Notes: generated by a model from the letters alone, not told the origin. A DNA stretch of 46,335 nucleotides from Rhodospirillaceae bacterium (GCA_018667855.1 JABIRL010000015.1:1-46335), one strand, 5' to 3'; positions 19,091 to 28,501 are shown, counted from the first letter of the stretch. Made by a program: numbers and translations.

Positions 19091-19783
19091 TCAGCCGGGG
19101 CGGGCGACGCTCAGGCCGCACTTGTAGCCCTTGTTAAAAACCGTGACGACGGCGTCCTTGCCGAGTTTCTTGCGCACGCGGCTGACGGTCACATCGATGG
19201 CGCGGAATGTCTCCGGCCCCTCGCCGTCGGAGATGGCGTCGATCAGGACATCGCGCGACATCACCTTGCCGTCGGCTTCGGCCAGCACCCAGATCAGGTG
19301 CAGCTCGGCCAAGGTAAATTTGATCGCCACGCCGCCGGGGCCATGGGCTTCGTGGCGGGCGCGGTCAATGACAAAGTCACCCACGTGCAGAATGTCGCCA
19401 CTCTTGACGCCGGCACCCGCGGAACGATTCAAGTTGGAATTCAGGCGCATTACCAATTCCCGGGGATCGATCGGTTTGGTGAGGTAATCATCGGCGCCAA
19501 GTTCGAACGAGGCCGATTTGTCTTCGATCCCGTCGCGGCCGGTCAAAACAATAATGGGCGCGTTCGAACGTGACCGCAATTTACGGATTAGAACAATGCC
19601 GTCTTCATCCGGCAGAGTCAGGTCAACCACGAAACAATCAAAGCCACGGGCGTCGATGGCCTTAAACATCTCGGCACTGTCCCCGACCGTGGCCGCATCG
19701 AAACCCTGCTCGACCAGATAACGTGTCAGGTCTCTGGCGAAAAACAGGTCATCTTCAATGAGAAGGACGCTGTACTGTGTCAA
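19091..19783 (-). CDS. OmpR/PhoB-family response regulator
   Basis: About 230 residues. The receiver domain is in the N-terminal half: acidic pair in LLIEDD, phospho-acceptor Asp in VVDLTLPDEDG, Thr in IVLTGRD and Lys in YLTKPIDP. A winged-helix DNA-binding domain follows (KFTLAELHLIWVLAEADGKV and AIDVTVSRVRKKLG). The TTG at 19783 gives a start LTQYSVLLIEDD at the usual family position. The open frame runs on to another TTG at 19858, and there is no ATG between, so the start is uncertain. It lies 99 nt after the hybrid kinase stop on the same strand and is very probably its partner. Confidence 0.88.
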   Translation of the reverse strand: MTQYSVLLIEDDLFFARDLTRYLVEQGFDAATVGDSAEMFKAIDARGFDCFVVDLTLPDEDGIVLIRKLRSRSNAPIIVLTGRDGIEDKSASFELGADDYLTKPIDPRELVMRLNSNLNRSAGAGVKSGDILHVGDFVIDRARHEAHGPGGVAIKFTLAELHLIWVLAEADGKVMSRDVLIDAISDGEGPETFRAIDVTVSRVRKKLGKDAVVTVFNKGYKCGLSVARPG

Positions 19784-19882
19784 GTTGCGATCTCTTGATT
19801 CACTCTGGATGATCAAGGCTAACACGTCGGTTCGCCGTATAACAGCAAAGGCGGTCAAACCGAAGCATTCAGATCAATGGGC

Positions 19883-22800
19883 TCAGTCCGGCATTTCGGT
19901 GATCAAGAGTGTTGCCGTTGTGCCTGCACCCGGCGCCGTCTTGATATCAAGCCGCCCGCCGATCCCCGAAATAAGGCGGTCGGCCACGAGATAGCGCCGG
20001 GTGAGGTTTTTGTTTGTACCGGCGATATCCCACAACCGGCCGAAGGGTTCCGCCAGGCATGCCATTTCATCTGGCGACAAACCGGCACCCTGATCGGTGA
20101 CGAAGAATTTCAGGGCCGCATCGTCCGAAGTCGCGGAAATCGATACGGTGCCATTGTCGGGGCTGGCTTCGGTGGCGTTTTTCAGCAGATTGCCAATCGA
20201 TCGCCGCGTGACGTCCCGATCTGTATTGATGGGCGCGGCATCGGGCATTTTCTCCACATCGATTTCAATGCCGCGATCCACGCCAGTAGGCCTCGCATCC
20301 TTTAGGCATTCGGAAATCAACTGAACGGCGTCTTCCGGACCGGCGAGGGTCTCGACACCGATTTCACCCTGGGCCAGCTCGGTACGCAGTAACATCAGCA
20401 CATCACCGGCTAGCTCGAACATCTGCTCGGCCTCCCGGTGAATGCTGACGGCCTGATCCTCAATTCTGTCGAAATTTCCAAGTTCGTTGCCATTTTCCGC
20501 CAATGTGGAAATATGAAACAGCGCCCTGTTCAGCGTTCCGCGCAGCTCATGTCCCACTTCGGCAAGGAATTTTGCCTGTACATTTTCTCCCGTACCCGGC
20601 CCGCTCGCCTGATAATCGGCCAGCGCGCTCAATGCTTCCGCCAGTTCCGGGGCCAAGTCCAGGCCCAGCGCCTGCGCAGCTTTCAACCGTTTGTCGATGC
20701 ATGAAAGTTCGATTGTCTGGCACAGACGCGAAAGCCGTGTCAGACCGACCACGGCGGCGTTGCTTTTGAGATCGTGCGCCTGCAGGGTCATCACTGACAA
20801 ATCATCAATTGAAGATGCCGCCTGGAACGCATCGGCGGAGCGAGGCGCCGATTGTCTGAAGTCATCTATGAAATCAAGGATTTCGCCATCGCCGTTGTCC
20901 TCACCCAGTCGGGTCAGAACAGAAACATCGAGGACCGCGTTATCGTCGGCAAGGTTTGTATCGGCCACAGCCCTGTCGGGGAATTTGGGCCGAGAGAGGT
21001 CCTCATCTCCGCCGGTCAACCGTGAAACTGCGTCCAGCAACTGTCCGGGGTCAATCGGTTTGGTCACCACATCGTTCATCCCGGCATTAAGACAGGCTTG
21101 GATTTCCAGCTGGGTTGCCGCCGCGGTCAGGCCGATGATGGGTATATTTGATGTCGGCCCATCCATCGCCCTGATCTTCTCCGTCGCCGTGATACCATCC
21201 ATAACCGGCATATGCCGATCCATCAGAACCACATCGAATGGGCCGCTGCTGGCGATCTTGTCGAGCGCCTCTTGCCCGTTTTCCGCGACAACGGGTTCCG
21301 AGGCGGTTTTTCGCAGAATGCCAAGCACGACCCGGCGGTTCGTGACATTGTCTTCAACCACCAATACACGGCGCGCGGTGCCCGGCCGAATTCGCCCTTC
21401 GCCGGCGGGCGTCCGGGCGGGCAAGGCCAGGTCCGCCATATCATGATCGCGGCTAATCCCGAGCGGCACGGAAACGGCAAAGGTACTTCCCGTGCCCTGC
21501 GCGCTGCGCAGCGTTATTTCACCGCCCATCAGTTCGATGAGACGGCGGCAAATCATTAACCCAAGACCAGTGCCGCCATAGCGCCGGGCGACTTCGACAT
21601 TGGCCTGAGCGTAAGGGGCGAACAGCTTTTCGGCCTGAGACTCACTGATGCCGACACCGGTGTCGGTCACGGCCAATTCGAATGATATCTCGTCGTCACC
21701 CCGCGCAGCGCCGCCGACCGCGACGGAGACACGGCCTGTACCGGTAAATTTGATGGCGTTGCTAAGCAGATTAAAAAGCACCTGGCGCAACCGGTTGACG
21801 TCACCCAACAGAACATTAGGCAGATCGGCGGCAATGTCACAGGTAAGTTCCAGACCCTTTTCCTTGGCTGTTGACGCCATGATTTTCAACGTGTCTTCGA
21901 CCAGTCGTCCGGGCGCAAAGGCCACGGTTTCAATTTCCAGTTTGCTGGCTTCAAGTTTTGAGATATCGAGAAGATCGTTCAGGATGACCAGCAGGACCTC
22001 GCCTGAATCAACAATGCTTTGGGCATATTCCCGTTGTTCCGGCACCAAAGGCGTTTCCAGCAAAAGCCTGGCCATGCCCAGTACACCGTTCATGGGCGTG
22101 CGGACTTCATGGCTGACTACGGCGACGAACTCGGTCTTTGTCGCGGCGATTGCTTCTGCTTGTTCCTTGGCGCCACGAAGCACTTCTTCCGCACGTTTGC
22201 GGTCAGTGATGTCGCTGTGAAGCGTGACGATGCCGCCGTCGGAGGTTCGGCGAGAGTGAACTTGCAGCCAACGGCCGTCTGAAAGAGGCAAATCCACGAT
22301 TTCGCCGCCGCGACCAAAGTGTTCTCGCCGCTGGCGCGTGATCGCTGCGCCACCGTCCTCCTCCGCGACAACGCCGCGCTGAATGTTCAGTGTCAGCAAC
22401 TGTTCCGCGGTCGCGCCGCCGGCGACGTCGTCGTCCGAATATCGATACATTTTCTTGAATGTATTGTTGCATACGATTAGCCGGTGATTAGCGTCATATA
22501 GGGAAAATCCGTCCGACGTGCATTCGATAGCGTCGGTCAGAAGTGCCTTCTGTTTCGCCAGTTCATCCTCCGCACGCTTACGCTCGGTAACATCGGTATA
22601 GGTAAGCACAATACCGCCGCCATCGACCGGTGCTGAGCGAACTTCGACGGTTTGCCCCGTGACTGTCGTCCGAAGATAATTCTGTGGCTCCGTTTCATAC
22701 GCATACCCGTACATAATGTTGTCCACCAAATCTTCCGGATCTCCCGGGCCGAAATCCCCACGATTTGCCAAAAACATGTTCTCGTCGCGAGCCAGTCCGC

Positions 22801-23074
22801 CGATTTTCACGATGCCGTCGGGAAAGCCGCGGATTTGGCTGTATTGTTGATTGAACAGCATGACGCGCCTGTCTTTATCAACATACCTGAATCCACTCGG
22901 CAAATTGTCCAGAACAATTCTCAGCTGAGCTTCCTTTTCTGCCAACGCTTCTTCCGCGTGTTTGCGGGCCGATGTTACTTCCTCTTCCATGTGATCACGC
23001 GACAGAAGGGTTTCGACAAGCTCGGCCTTGGTCATGCTCTTGTATGTTTTTCGACGAGTATCAGATTTGGTCAT
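19883..23074 (-). CDS. Soluble hybrid histidine kinase PAS-PAS-HisKA-HATPase-REC-HPt with a second degenerate kinase core
   Basis: 1063 residues, no membrane span. A coiled N-terminus (1-45) precedes PAS1 (~45-165) and PAS2 (~175-298). HisKA has His322 in VSHEVRTPMNG. The ATPase has an N box at ~439 (NLLSNAIKF), G1 DTGVGI at 471 and G2 GGTGLGL at 500. The receiver has Asp619 in LMDRHMPVMDG and Lys672 in TKPID. The HPt His767 is in LQAHDLKSNA. A second HisKA-like helix follows (His842 in EVGHELRGTLN), then a second ATPase fold with NLLKNA (~964) and DQGAGL (~994). There the G2 glycines are lost (NLTRRYLVADRL). The ATG at 23074 has only a weak ribosome site. Such a tail after HPt is unusual. 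The signal sensed by the cytosolic PAS domains is unknown. Confidence 0.92.
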   Translation of the reverse strand: MTKSDTRRKTYKSMTKAELVETLLSRDHMEEEVTSARKHAEEALAEKEAQLRIVLDNLPSGFRYVDKDRRVMLFNQQYSQIRGFPDGIVKIGGLARDENMFLANRGDFGPGDPEDLVDNIMYGYAYETEPQNYLRTTVTGQTVEVRSAPVDGGGIVLTYTDVTERKRAEDELAKQKALLTDAIECTSDGFSLYDANHRLIVCNNTFKKMYRYSDDDVAGGATAEQLLTLNIQRGVVAEEDGGAAITRQRREHFGRGGEIVDLPLSDGRWLQVHSRRTSDGGIVTLHSDITDRKRAEEVLRGAKEQAEAIAATKTEFVAVVSHEVRTPMNGVLGMARLLLETPLVPEQREYAQSIVDSGEVLLVILNDLLDISKLEASKLEIETVAFAPGRLVEDTLKIMASTAKEKGLELTCDIAADLPNVLLGDVNRLRQVLFNLLSNAIKFTGTGRVSVAVGGAARGDDEISFELAVTDTGVGISESQAEKLFAPYAQANVEVARRYGGTGLGLMICRRLIELMGGEITLRSAQGTGSTFAVSVPLGISRDHDMADLALPARTPAGEGRIRPGTARRVLVVEDNVTNRRVVLGILRKTASEPVVAENGQEALDKIASSGPFDVVLMDRHMPVMDGITATEKIRAMDGPTSNIPIIGLTAAATQLEIQACLNAGMNDVVTKPIDPGQLLDAVSRLTGGDEDLSRPKFPDRAVADTNLADDNAVLDVSVLTRLGEDNGDGEILDFIDDFRQSAPRSADAFQAASSIDDLSVMTLQAHDLKSNAAVVGLTRLSRLCQTIELSCIDKRLKAAQALGLDLAPELAEALSALADYQASGPGTGENVQAKFLAEVGHELRGTLNRALFHISTLAENGNELGNFDRIEDQAVSIHREAEQMFELAGDVLMLLRTELAQGEIGVETLAGPEDAVQLISECLKDARPTGVDRGIEIDVEKMPDAAPINTDRDVTRRSIGNLLKNATEASPDNGTVSISATSDDAALKFFVTDQGAGLSPDEMACLAEPFGRLWDIAGTNKNLTRRYLVADRLISGIGGRLDIKTAPGAGTTATLLITEMPD

Positions 23075-23385
23075 CGTAAATTCCGCTTTACGTCGTAGGC
23101 AATAACACTGGGCACAGAGTATTCCACGCAAACACATTGTTGGCCAATGTGTCGATATTCATGGCTGCGATCGTGTCTATGCCGACCGGATTGATCCGCT
23201 AACAATCGGTTTTGGCGGCGAAGCAGAGGCGATGACCGGGCATCAAAGACCTGCGTCATTTTGTCCGCTGGCGTTATACTCGTGATCAATGGCGAAATTA
23301 TAATACATTGCTAGGTCTGTCCGGACCGTCAAACAGCCGGCTGTTTTCGAGCGACAGCCCACCCCGATTGAAGGAGCGCGCATCA
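23075..23385. promoter_or_regulatory. Divergent region between the hybrid kinase and monooxygenase genes
   Basis: A 311-bp gap. A perfect TATAAT lies at 23299-23304, 82 nt before the monooxygenase ATG, but no good -35 box sits 16-18 nt upstream of it. The same AT run also reads TATAAT on the other strand (23297-23302), so orientation is ambiguous. I see no small gene here. Confidence 0.35.
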
Positions 23386-24933
23386 ATGGCGAAGCAAGAA
23401 GCAAAAACAAATGGTACAGGCCAGCGGGCGAGCGCAGCCAACGCCGAACATTTCGACGTTCTGATCGTCGGCGCCGGGATTTCCGGGATTGCCGGTGCCT
23501 ATCAACTCCGCCAGGAATGCCCGGATACCAGCTTCACCATTCTGGAGACGGAAGACAGCTTCGGCGGCACTTGGTGGACCCATCGATCCCCCGGCATCCG
23601 TTCGGACAGCGATCTGCACACCTTCGGGTACAGTTTTAAGCCATGGATCGGCCCGCCAATCGCGACGGCGGAGGAAATCCTCAACTATATGGGCGATGTG
23701 ATCGAGGAGAACGACCTGGATCAGTACATCCGCTACCGCCACAAGATCGTGAAGGCTGACTGGTCCCACGAGGACAGCCTCTGGTCGATCGAGGCCGTGC
23801 GTCTGGACACGGACGAAACAGTTCGCATCACCTGCAATTTTCTGTGGATGTGCCAGGGCTATTACCGCCATCGGGAGGGCTATACACCCGACTGGCAGGG
23901 CATGGATGACTTCAAGGGCGTAATCGCGCACCCCGAAAACTGGCCGGAAGACCTGGACTATGCGGGCAAGAACATCCTTGTTATCGGCTCCGGCGCGACG
24001 GCGGCGACCGTTATTCCGGCCATGGCGGGGACCGCGGCCCATGTCACCATGTTGCAGCGCTCACCAACCTATTTCCGGCCCGGGCGCAACGCCATCGATA
24101 TCGCCGAGACCCTGCGCGAGCTTCAGGTTGACGAGGAGACAATCCACGACATCACCCGGCGCAAGATCATGTTCGATCAGTCCGCCTTCACCGAAATGTG
24201 CTTCGACAACCCCGAGGCGGTGAAGAAGGAGATGTTGGCCCCGGTGCGCGAACTGCTGGGCCCCGATTATGATGTGGACAAGCATTTCACTCCCTCTTAC
24301 ATGCCCTGGCGCCAGCGCATCGCCTTTGTACCCGATGGCGATCTGTTCGAGGGCATCAAGTCCGGAAAGGCCTCGGTCGTCACGGATCAGATCGACCGGT
24401 TCACCGAAAAGGGCATCCTTTTGCAGTCGGGCGAGGAGCTGGAAGCCGATATCATCGTGACCGCCACCGGCTTCAATATGAATATCATGGGCGATATCGC
24501 CTTTACCCTAGACGGCAAGCCGCTCGATTTCCACGACACGGTCACCTACCGCGGCATGATGTTCACCGGCGTGCCGAACCTGGCCTGGGTATTTGGTTAT
24601 TTCCGGGCGAGTTGGACATTGCGCAGCGAGCTGATCGCGGATTTTGTCTGCCGCCTGCTGAACCACATGAAGGGAACCGACGCCAAGAGCGTGGAGCCGG
24701 CCCTGCCGGAGCAGGACAAGGATATGCCGTTGTTCGACTGGATGGACGAGGACAATTTCAACCCCAATTACCTGAAGCGCGCCATGCCCCTGCTGCCCAA
24801 ACGCGGTAACAAGCTGGAATGGCAGCATACCCAGGATTATTGGCGCGAGAAGAACGAGTTCCCCGAGATCGATCTGGAAGATGAAGTGTTCGTCTACCGC
24901 TGGGGTGCTCGTTCGAACGTCGCGGCCGAATAA
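23386..24933 (+). CDS. Flavin-containing Baeyer-Villiger-type monooxygenase
   Basis: A 515-residue FAD/NADPH monooxygenase. FAD-binding motif VLIVGAGISGIAGAY near residue 26, then FGGTWWTHRSPGIRSD. The Baeyer-Villiger fingerprint FxGxxxHxxxWP is present as FKGVIAHPENWPED near residue 170. The second Rossmann motif ILVIGSGATAATVIPAMAG binds NADPH, and the late ATG motif is VTATGFN. It resembles the EthA-type branch, which oxidises ketones and thioamides. The ATG at 23386 is preceded by AAGGAG 10 nt upstream. Earlier in-frame starts lack one. The physiological substrate is unknown. Nothing in the neighbourhood is co-directional except genes 0.6 kb on. Confidence 0.93.
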   Translation: MAKQEAKTNGTGQRASAANAEHFDVLIVGAGISGIAGAYQLRQECPDTSFTILETEDSFGGTWWTHRSPGIRSDSDLHTFGYSFKPWIGPPIATAEEILNYMGDVIEENDLDQYIRYRHKIVKADWSHEDSLWSIEAVRLDTDETVRITCNFLWMCQGYYRHREGYTPDWQGMDDFKGVIAHPENWPEDLDYAGKNILVIGSGATAATVIPAMAGTAAHVTMLQRSPTYFRPGRNAIDIAETLRELQVDEETIHDITRRKIMFDQSAFTEMCFDNPEAVKKEMLAPVRELLGPDYDVDKHFTPSYMPWRQRIAFVPDGDLFEGIKSGKASVVTDQIDRFTEKGILLQSGEELEADIIVTATGFNMNIMGDIAFTLDGKPLDFHDTVTYRGMMFTGVPNLAWVFGYFRASWTLRSELIADFVCRLLNHMKGTDAKSVEPALPEQDKDMPLFDWMDEDNFNPNYLKRAMPLLPKRGNKLEWQHTQDYWREKNEFPEIDLEDEVFVYRWGARSNVAAE

Positions 24934-24970
24934 TTCCGAGGCTAAGAATTGAGCCGCGGCAGGCTTCAGA

Positions 24971-25420
24971 CTAGGACACCTCGATGAATTCAATTGTGAC
25001 GCCGTCCGGGTCGCGTAGGTAGACAACCTTGCGGCCGGCGTTGGGTCCTTTGTCGATCACCGTCACCTTACCGATGGGCAGGACCTGATGGGCGGCTGAT
25101 GCGGCGACGGCGGCATCAACGTCATCCACGTCATAGGCCACATGGGCAAAACCGCTGTCGCAGGGGCGGCAGTCCACCTCGCCCCGGTCGGCGGGACCGT
25201 GATATTGGATCAGCTCCAGGCGATGGCCGGGGCCCTGAATATAGGCCACCTCGATATCCGCGCCGGGGACGCCGGAGATGGATGCCACCAGTTTGGGATC
25301 GCGGGGCGCGCGGTTCAGCATCTCGAAACCCAGGGCCTCGGTGAAAAAGGCAATGCTGCGATCCAGATCCGAAACCGTGAAAGATGTGTGATTGGTGGCG
25401 ACGACGCGAAAAGCGCTCAT
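24971..25420 (-). CDS. VOC-superfamily glyoxalase-like protein
   Basis: A 149-residue VOC protein with paired beta-alpha-beta-beta-beta modules. NHTSFTVSDLDRSIAFF starts module 1 with the first metal His. LELIQYHGP has a central Glu, SGFAHVAYDVDDVDAAV starts module 2 with another His, and VYLRDPDGVTIEFIEV ends with a Glu. The four-ligand pattern H/E/H/E looks complete, so a metal-dependent reaction is likely, such as glyoxalase I-type isomerisation or epimerisation. Substrate uncertain. The ATG at 25420 is the family start. A 17-codon upstream extension has no support. Confidence 0.85.
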   Translation of the reverse strand: MSAFRVVATNHTSFTVSDLDRSIAFFTEALGFEMLNRAPRDPKLVASISGVPGADIEVAYIQGPGHRLELIQYHGPADRGEVDCRPCDSGFAHVAYDVDDVDAAVAASAAHQVLPIGKVTVIDKGPNAGRKVVYLRDPDGVTIEFIEVS

Positions 25421-25509
25421 GATGCATATTCTCCCTTTGCCTGGTGCATAGGTGCCATGCGCGATGATCACTTGTCCAGACTCCCGGCAATGACTAGGTT
25501 GCCGCCATC

Positions 25510-26427
25510 ATGAACACCTTGAGCGCCGCCATCGACGGCACGTTAGGGCGCTTAACTCCTCCCACGCGCGCGGTCGTGCTGATTTTGTTTTCCACGTTGT
25601 GCTTTACTTCCATGCACACGGTGATCCGCTATGCCTCCACGGAAGGGCAGATCCATCCGTTCGAAGTGGCGTTTTTCCGAAATTTCTTTGGCCTGCTGGC
25701 GGTGCTTCCTTTCGCTTTGCGTGGCCGAGCGGCGGCGCTGCGGACAAAGCGGCTGAAGCTGCATGCGTTGCGGGGCACCATGCAGGTCTTTGCCATGCTG
25801 ATGTTCTTCTATGCGCTGTCCATCACGCCCCTGGCAAAAATTTCCGCCGTCAGTTTTACCGCACCTTTGTTCGCCACTCTAGGCGCGATCATTTTCCTTG
25901 GCGAAAAGGTTCGTGCCCGGCGCATCATCGCTTTGGTTTTGGGCTTCACCGGGGCCATGATCATTGTCCGTCCCGGGGTCATCGAACTGGATTTCGGCGC
26001 CATCCTGGTCATGACCTCCTCGGCCATATGGGCCAGTGCCATATTGATCATCAAGTCCCTGGCGCGCACCGAATCATCCCTGACCATCACCACCTATCAG
26101 AACATATTCCTGATACCGTTCACTTTGATTGCCGCCGTCTTCTTCTGGAACTGGCCCAGTTGGGAGCTGCTTGGCCTGTTCGCCATCATGGGGATTTTTG
26201 GCTCCATGGCCCATGTCGCCTTCGCCGAGTCTTTGAAATTGGCGGAGGCGACCGCCATCCTGCCCTATGATTTCGTGCGCCTGATCTGGGCCAGCGGTAT
26301 TGGCTTTCTGGTCTTTGGCGAAGTCCCGGAAATCTGGACCTGGATCGGCGGCACGGTGATCTTCGCCTCGGCAACTTACATCGCCTTTCGCGAGGCACGC
26401 TTGCGGCGGGAACGGGAAGCCGGTTAA
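25510..26427 (+). CDS. EamA/DMT-family transporter
   Basis: A 305-residue inner-membrane protein with ten hydrophobic segments in two five-span EamA repeats. The first ends around residue 150 and the second begins AILVMTSSAIWASAILIIKS. Motifs include FEVAFFRNFFGLLAVLP and KISAVSFTAPLFATLGAIIF. Such permeases export or import metabolites (amino acids, purines). The ligand is not predictable. The ATG at 25510 has no strong ribosome site, but the frame composition supports it. It ends 37 nt before the crotonase gene on the same strand, so a transport-plus-metabolism operon is likely. Confidence 0.9.
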   Translation: MNTLSAAIDGTLGRLTPPTRAVVLILFSTLCFTSMHTVIRYASTEGQIHPFEVAFFRNFFGLLAVLPFALRGRAAALRTKRLKLHALRGTMQVFAMLMFFYALSITPLAKISAVSFTAPLFATLGAIIFLGEKVRARRIIALVLGFTGAMIIVRPGVIELDFGAILVMTSSAIWASAILIIKSLARTESSLTITTYQNIFLIPFTLIAAVFFWNWPSWELLGLFAIMGIFGSMAHVAFAESLKLAEATAILPYDFVRLIWASGIGFLVFGEVPEIWTWIGGTVIFASATYIAFREARLRREREAG

Positions 26428-26464
26428 GAAACTACGCCAATCAGATAAAGGGAGCAGGCAAGCC

Positions 26465-27241
26465 ATGAAGGAACATGCCCAGGGCAAGGTTCTGGTGGAC
26501 CAGGACGGGCCCGTCACCACGGTGACCATCAACCGACCAGCCGCGAAAAATGCCTGCGATGTGGAGACCGTACAAACCCTGCACGATGTCTTCATGGCGT
26601 TCGAGGCGGATGACGATGCCCGTGTGGCGATCCTGACGGGTGCGGACGGCGCCTTTTGCGCCGGCGCGGATTTGGCCGAACTGGCCACGGGGGCATCCAT
26701 CGGCTTTTACTGGGCCGGCAAGGATCGCGGCCTGACCCGGCGACGCCTGGCAAAACCGGTGATTGCCGCGGTCGAGGGTCATGCGGTCGCGGCCGGTTTG
26801 GCCCTGGCGGTCTGGTGTGATTTGCGGGTGGCCTCCGCCACGGCTGTCTTCGGTGTTTTCTGCCGCCGCTTCGGCGGGCCCATGCCGAATGGCTGTACGG
26901 TGCGCCTGCCGCGCATTATCGGTGAAAGCCGGGCCTTGGATATGTTGATGACCGGCCGGGCGGTCGGGGCGGATGAGGCCATGGCCATGGGCCTGGCTGA
27001 CCGCCTGGCGCCCGCTGGCGGCGCGCTTGCGGCGGCCAGGGAACTCGCCGGTCAATTGGCGAATTTCCCCCAATTGGCCATGCTCTCGGACCGGGCCTCG
27101 ACCATCGATCAATGGAATTACCCGGAGGAGGAGGCGATAGACCGTGAAATTGCCGGCTCGCAACCTGCCATGCAGGGGGGTTTCCAATCCGGCGCCGGGC
27201 GTTTCGTGGATGGCGTCGGCCGCCACGGGGCGTTTGAATAG
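26465..27241 (+). CDS. Enoyl-CoA hydratase/isomerase (crotonase) family protein
   Basis: A 258-residue crotonase. GADGAFCAGADLAELA holds the first oxyanion-hole strand and EGHAVAAGLALAVWCDLRVA the second. The stretch FGVFCRRFGGPMPNGCTVRL replaces the usual FGxPE block, so the catalytic Glu of hydratases is missing. The enzyme may do another crotonase reaction (isomerase, dehydrogenase-assisted or hydrolase) or work as a hydratase with altered chemistry. AAGGGAGCAGG supplies the ribosome site before the ATG at 26465. The HCCA isomerase-like gene follows 2 nt later. Confidence 0.88.
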   Translation: MKEHAQGKVLVDQDGPVTTVTINRPAAKNACDVETVQTLHDVFMAFEADDDARVAILTGADGAFCAGADLAELATGASIGFYWAGKDRGLTRRRLAKPVIAAVEGHAVAAGLALAVWCDLRVASATAVFGVFCRRFGGPMPNGCTVRLPRIIGESRALDMLMTGRAVGADEAMAMGLADRLAPAGGALAAARELAGQLANFPQLAMLSDRASTIDQWNYPEEEAIDREIAGSQPAMQGGFQSGAGRFVDGVGRHGAFE

Positions 27242-27243
27242 CC

Positions 27244-27840
27244 ATGGCTTCCAAACAGATTGATTTTTATTGGGAAATTGGCTCCACAAATTCGTATTTT
27301 GCGTGGCATTTAATAAAGCCAATTGCTAAACGCCATAATGCGCAGCTGAATTTTCACGCGGTGAACCTTGGATTTGTCTTCCGTCACCACAATTATGTGC
27401 TGATGGAGGAGCCAAAAGCCAAGATTTCCAACCGTTTTCGAGATCTACAGCGCTGGGCGCAACGATATGATTTGCCCTTCCGCATGCCGGATGTGTTTCC
27501 CATCAAAACCAGCCGGGCCCTCCGCGCGACCCTGGCCATGCGCCGATGGGACCTGGAAGAGGCCTATATCGATGCCCTGATGGCCGCTTATTGGGAACAA
27601 AACGACGCCACGATCGCCGAATACAGCGGCTTGCGCCCCCTGGCAGCTAGTCTGGGTGTGGACCCTGATGCCTTGGAAGCGGCGGCGGAAAGCGACGATA
27701 TCCGACAGATGCTGATCGACAGCACCAACAATGCCCTTGAAAAAGGTGTCTTCGGGGTCCCCAGCTTCATCGTCGACAGCGAATTATACTGGGGCAAGGA
27801 CCGCATGGAATTTATCGAGGACGCCTTGGCAGACGGTTGA
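27244..27840 (+). CDS. 2-hydroxychromene-2-carboxylate isomerase-like protein (DsbA/kappa-GST fold)
   Basis: A 198-residue soluble DsbA-fold protein. IDFYWEIGSTNSYFAWHLI is the first strand and helix with the Ser-rich glutathione site (usually SPxSYLA). EKGVFGVPSFIVDSELYWGKD holds the cis-Pro loop. NADH-free, glutathione-dependent isomerases of this group act on aromatic ring-cleavage products. The helical insert carries YIDALMAAYWEQNDA. It follows the crotonase by 2 nt and is clearly co-translated. Its exact reaction is not known. It may be a thiol-based partner for a CoA or aromatic pathway. Confidence 0.85.
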   Translation: MASKQIDFYWEIGSTNSYFAWHLIKPIAKRHNAQLNFHAVNLGFVFRHHNYVLMEEPKAKISNRFRDLQRWAQRYDLPFRMPDVFPIKTSRALRATLAMRRWDLEEAYIDALMAAYWEQNDATIAEYSGLRPLAASLGVDPDALEAAAESDDIRQMLIDSTNNALEKGVFGVPSFIVDSELYWGKDRMEFIEDALADG

Positions 27841-27844
27841 ACAC

Positions 27845-28501
27845 CTAGCCCTCTTCCAGTTGCGCCGCTAGCCAGTCCCGCAATACCAACAGGTCCGGGC
27901 AAACGATGCGGCAGTTCCCGGTAATTTCCGCACTGATTTCGATCAGATCAGGCACATGTGTTACCACCATGCCCGCCGCCAGGGCGGCCCGTAAGCCCGG
28001 TTCGGAATCCTCCACGGCAACGCATTTGGCCGGCGCGACGCCCAGACGTTCAGCCGCCGCCAGATAGACATCCGGGTGCGGTTTGCCGTGGGCGACCTCG
28101 TCCCGGGTCACAACGTGCTGGAAATACCGATCAAGGCCGGTGTCGTGCAATTTTACCGGCACGGATGTGGTGCTGGAGGTGGCCACCGCCCGAGGAATGC
28201 CCCGGTCCTGGAGAAACTGCAGAATTTCAAAGACGCCGGTTTTTAGCGGATATCCATCCACCACCAGGCGCGCCACCGCCGCCCCGATCGCCTCGCGAAA
28301 CCGTTCCATTGTGACTTTGCCCTTCAGATTGGCATGCACGATGGGTTCAACCTGATCATAGGGCAGCCCGACAACGTCCACATAAGCCGCGACAATTTCC
28401 TGACAATCGAGTTCTTCCGCGACCTGGCGCCAGGCAGTCAGATAGATCCGCTCGCTGTCGATCAGGACGCCATCCAGATCGAAGACAACTGCGTCGAACA
28501 T
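27845..28501 (-). CDS. HAD-superfamily phosphatase/phosphoglucomutase-like hydrolase
   Basis: A 218-residue HAD protein. Motif I is FDAVVFDLDGVLID (nucleophile Asp and acid/base Asp), motif II is AVATSSTT, the Lys of motif III is in HGKPHPDVYL, and motif IV is CVAVEDSEPGLRAAL. The helical cap fits the beta-phosphoglucomutase/phosphoglycolate phosphatase group. The substrate is unknown. The ATG at 28501 overlaps the acyl-CoA dehydrogenase stop as TGATG, so translation is coupled. An upstream TTG at 28504 is less likely. It is convergent with the isomerase gene. Confidence 0.9.
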   Translation of the reverse strand: MFDAVVFDLDGVLIDSERIYLTAWRQVAEELDCQEIVAAYVDVVGLPYDQVEPIVHANLKGKVTMERFREAIGAAVARLVVDGYPLKTGVFEILQFLQDRGIPRAVATSSTTSVPVKLHDTGLDRYFQHVVTRDEVAHGKPHPDVYLAAAERLGVAPAKCVAVEDSEPGLRAALAAGMVVTHVPDLIEISAEITGNCRIVCPDLLVLRDWLAAQLEEG

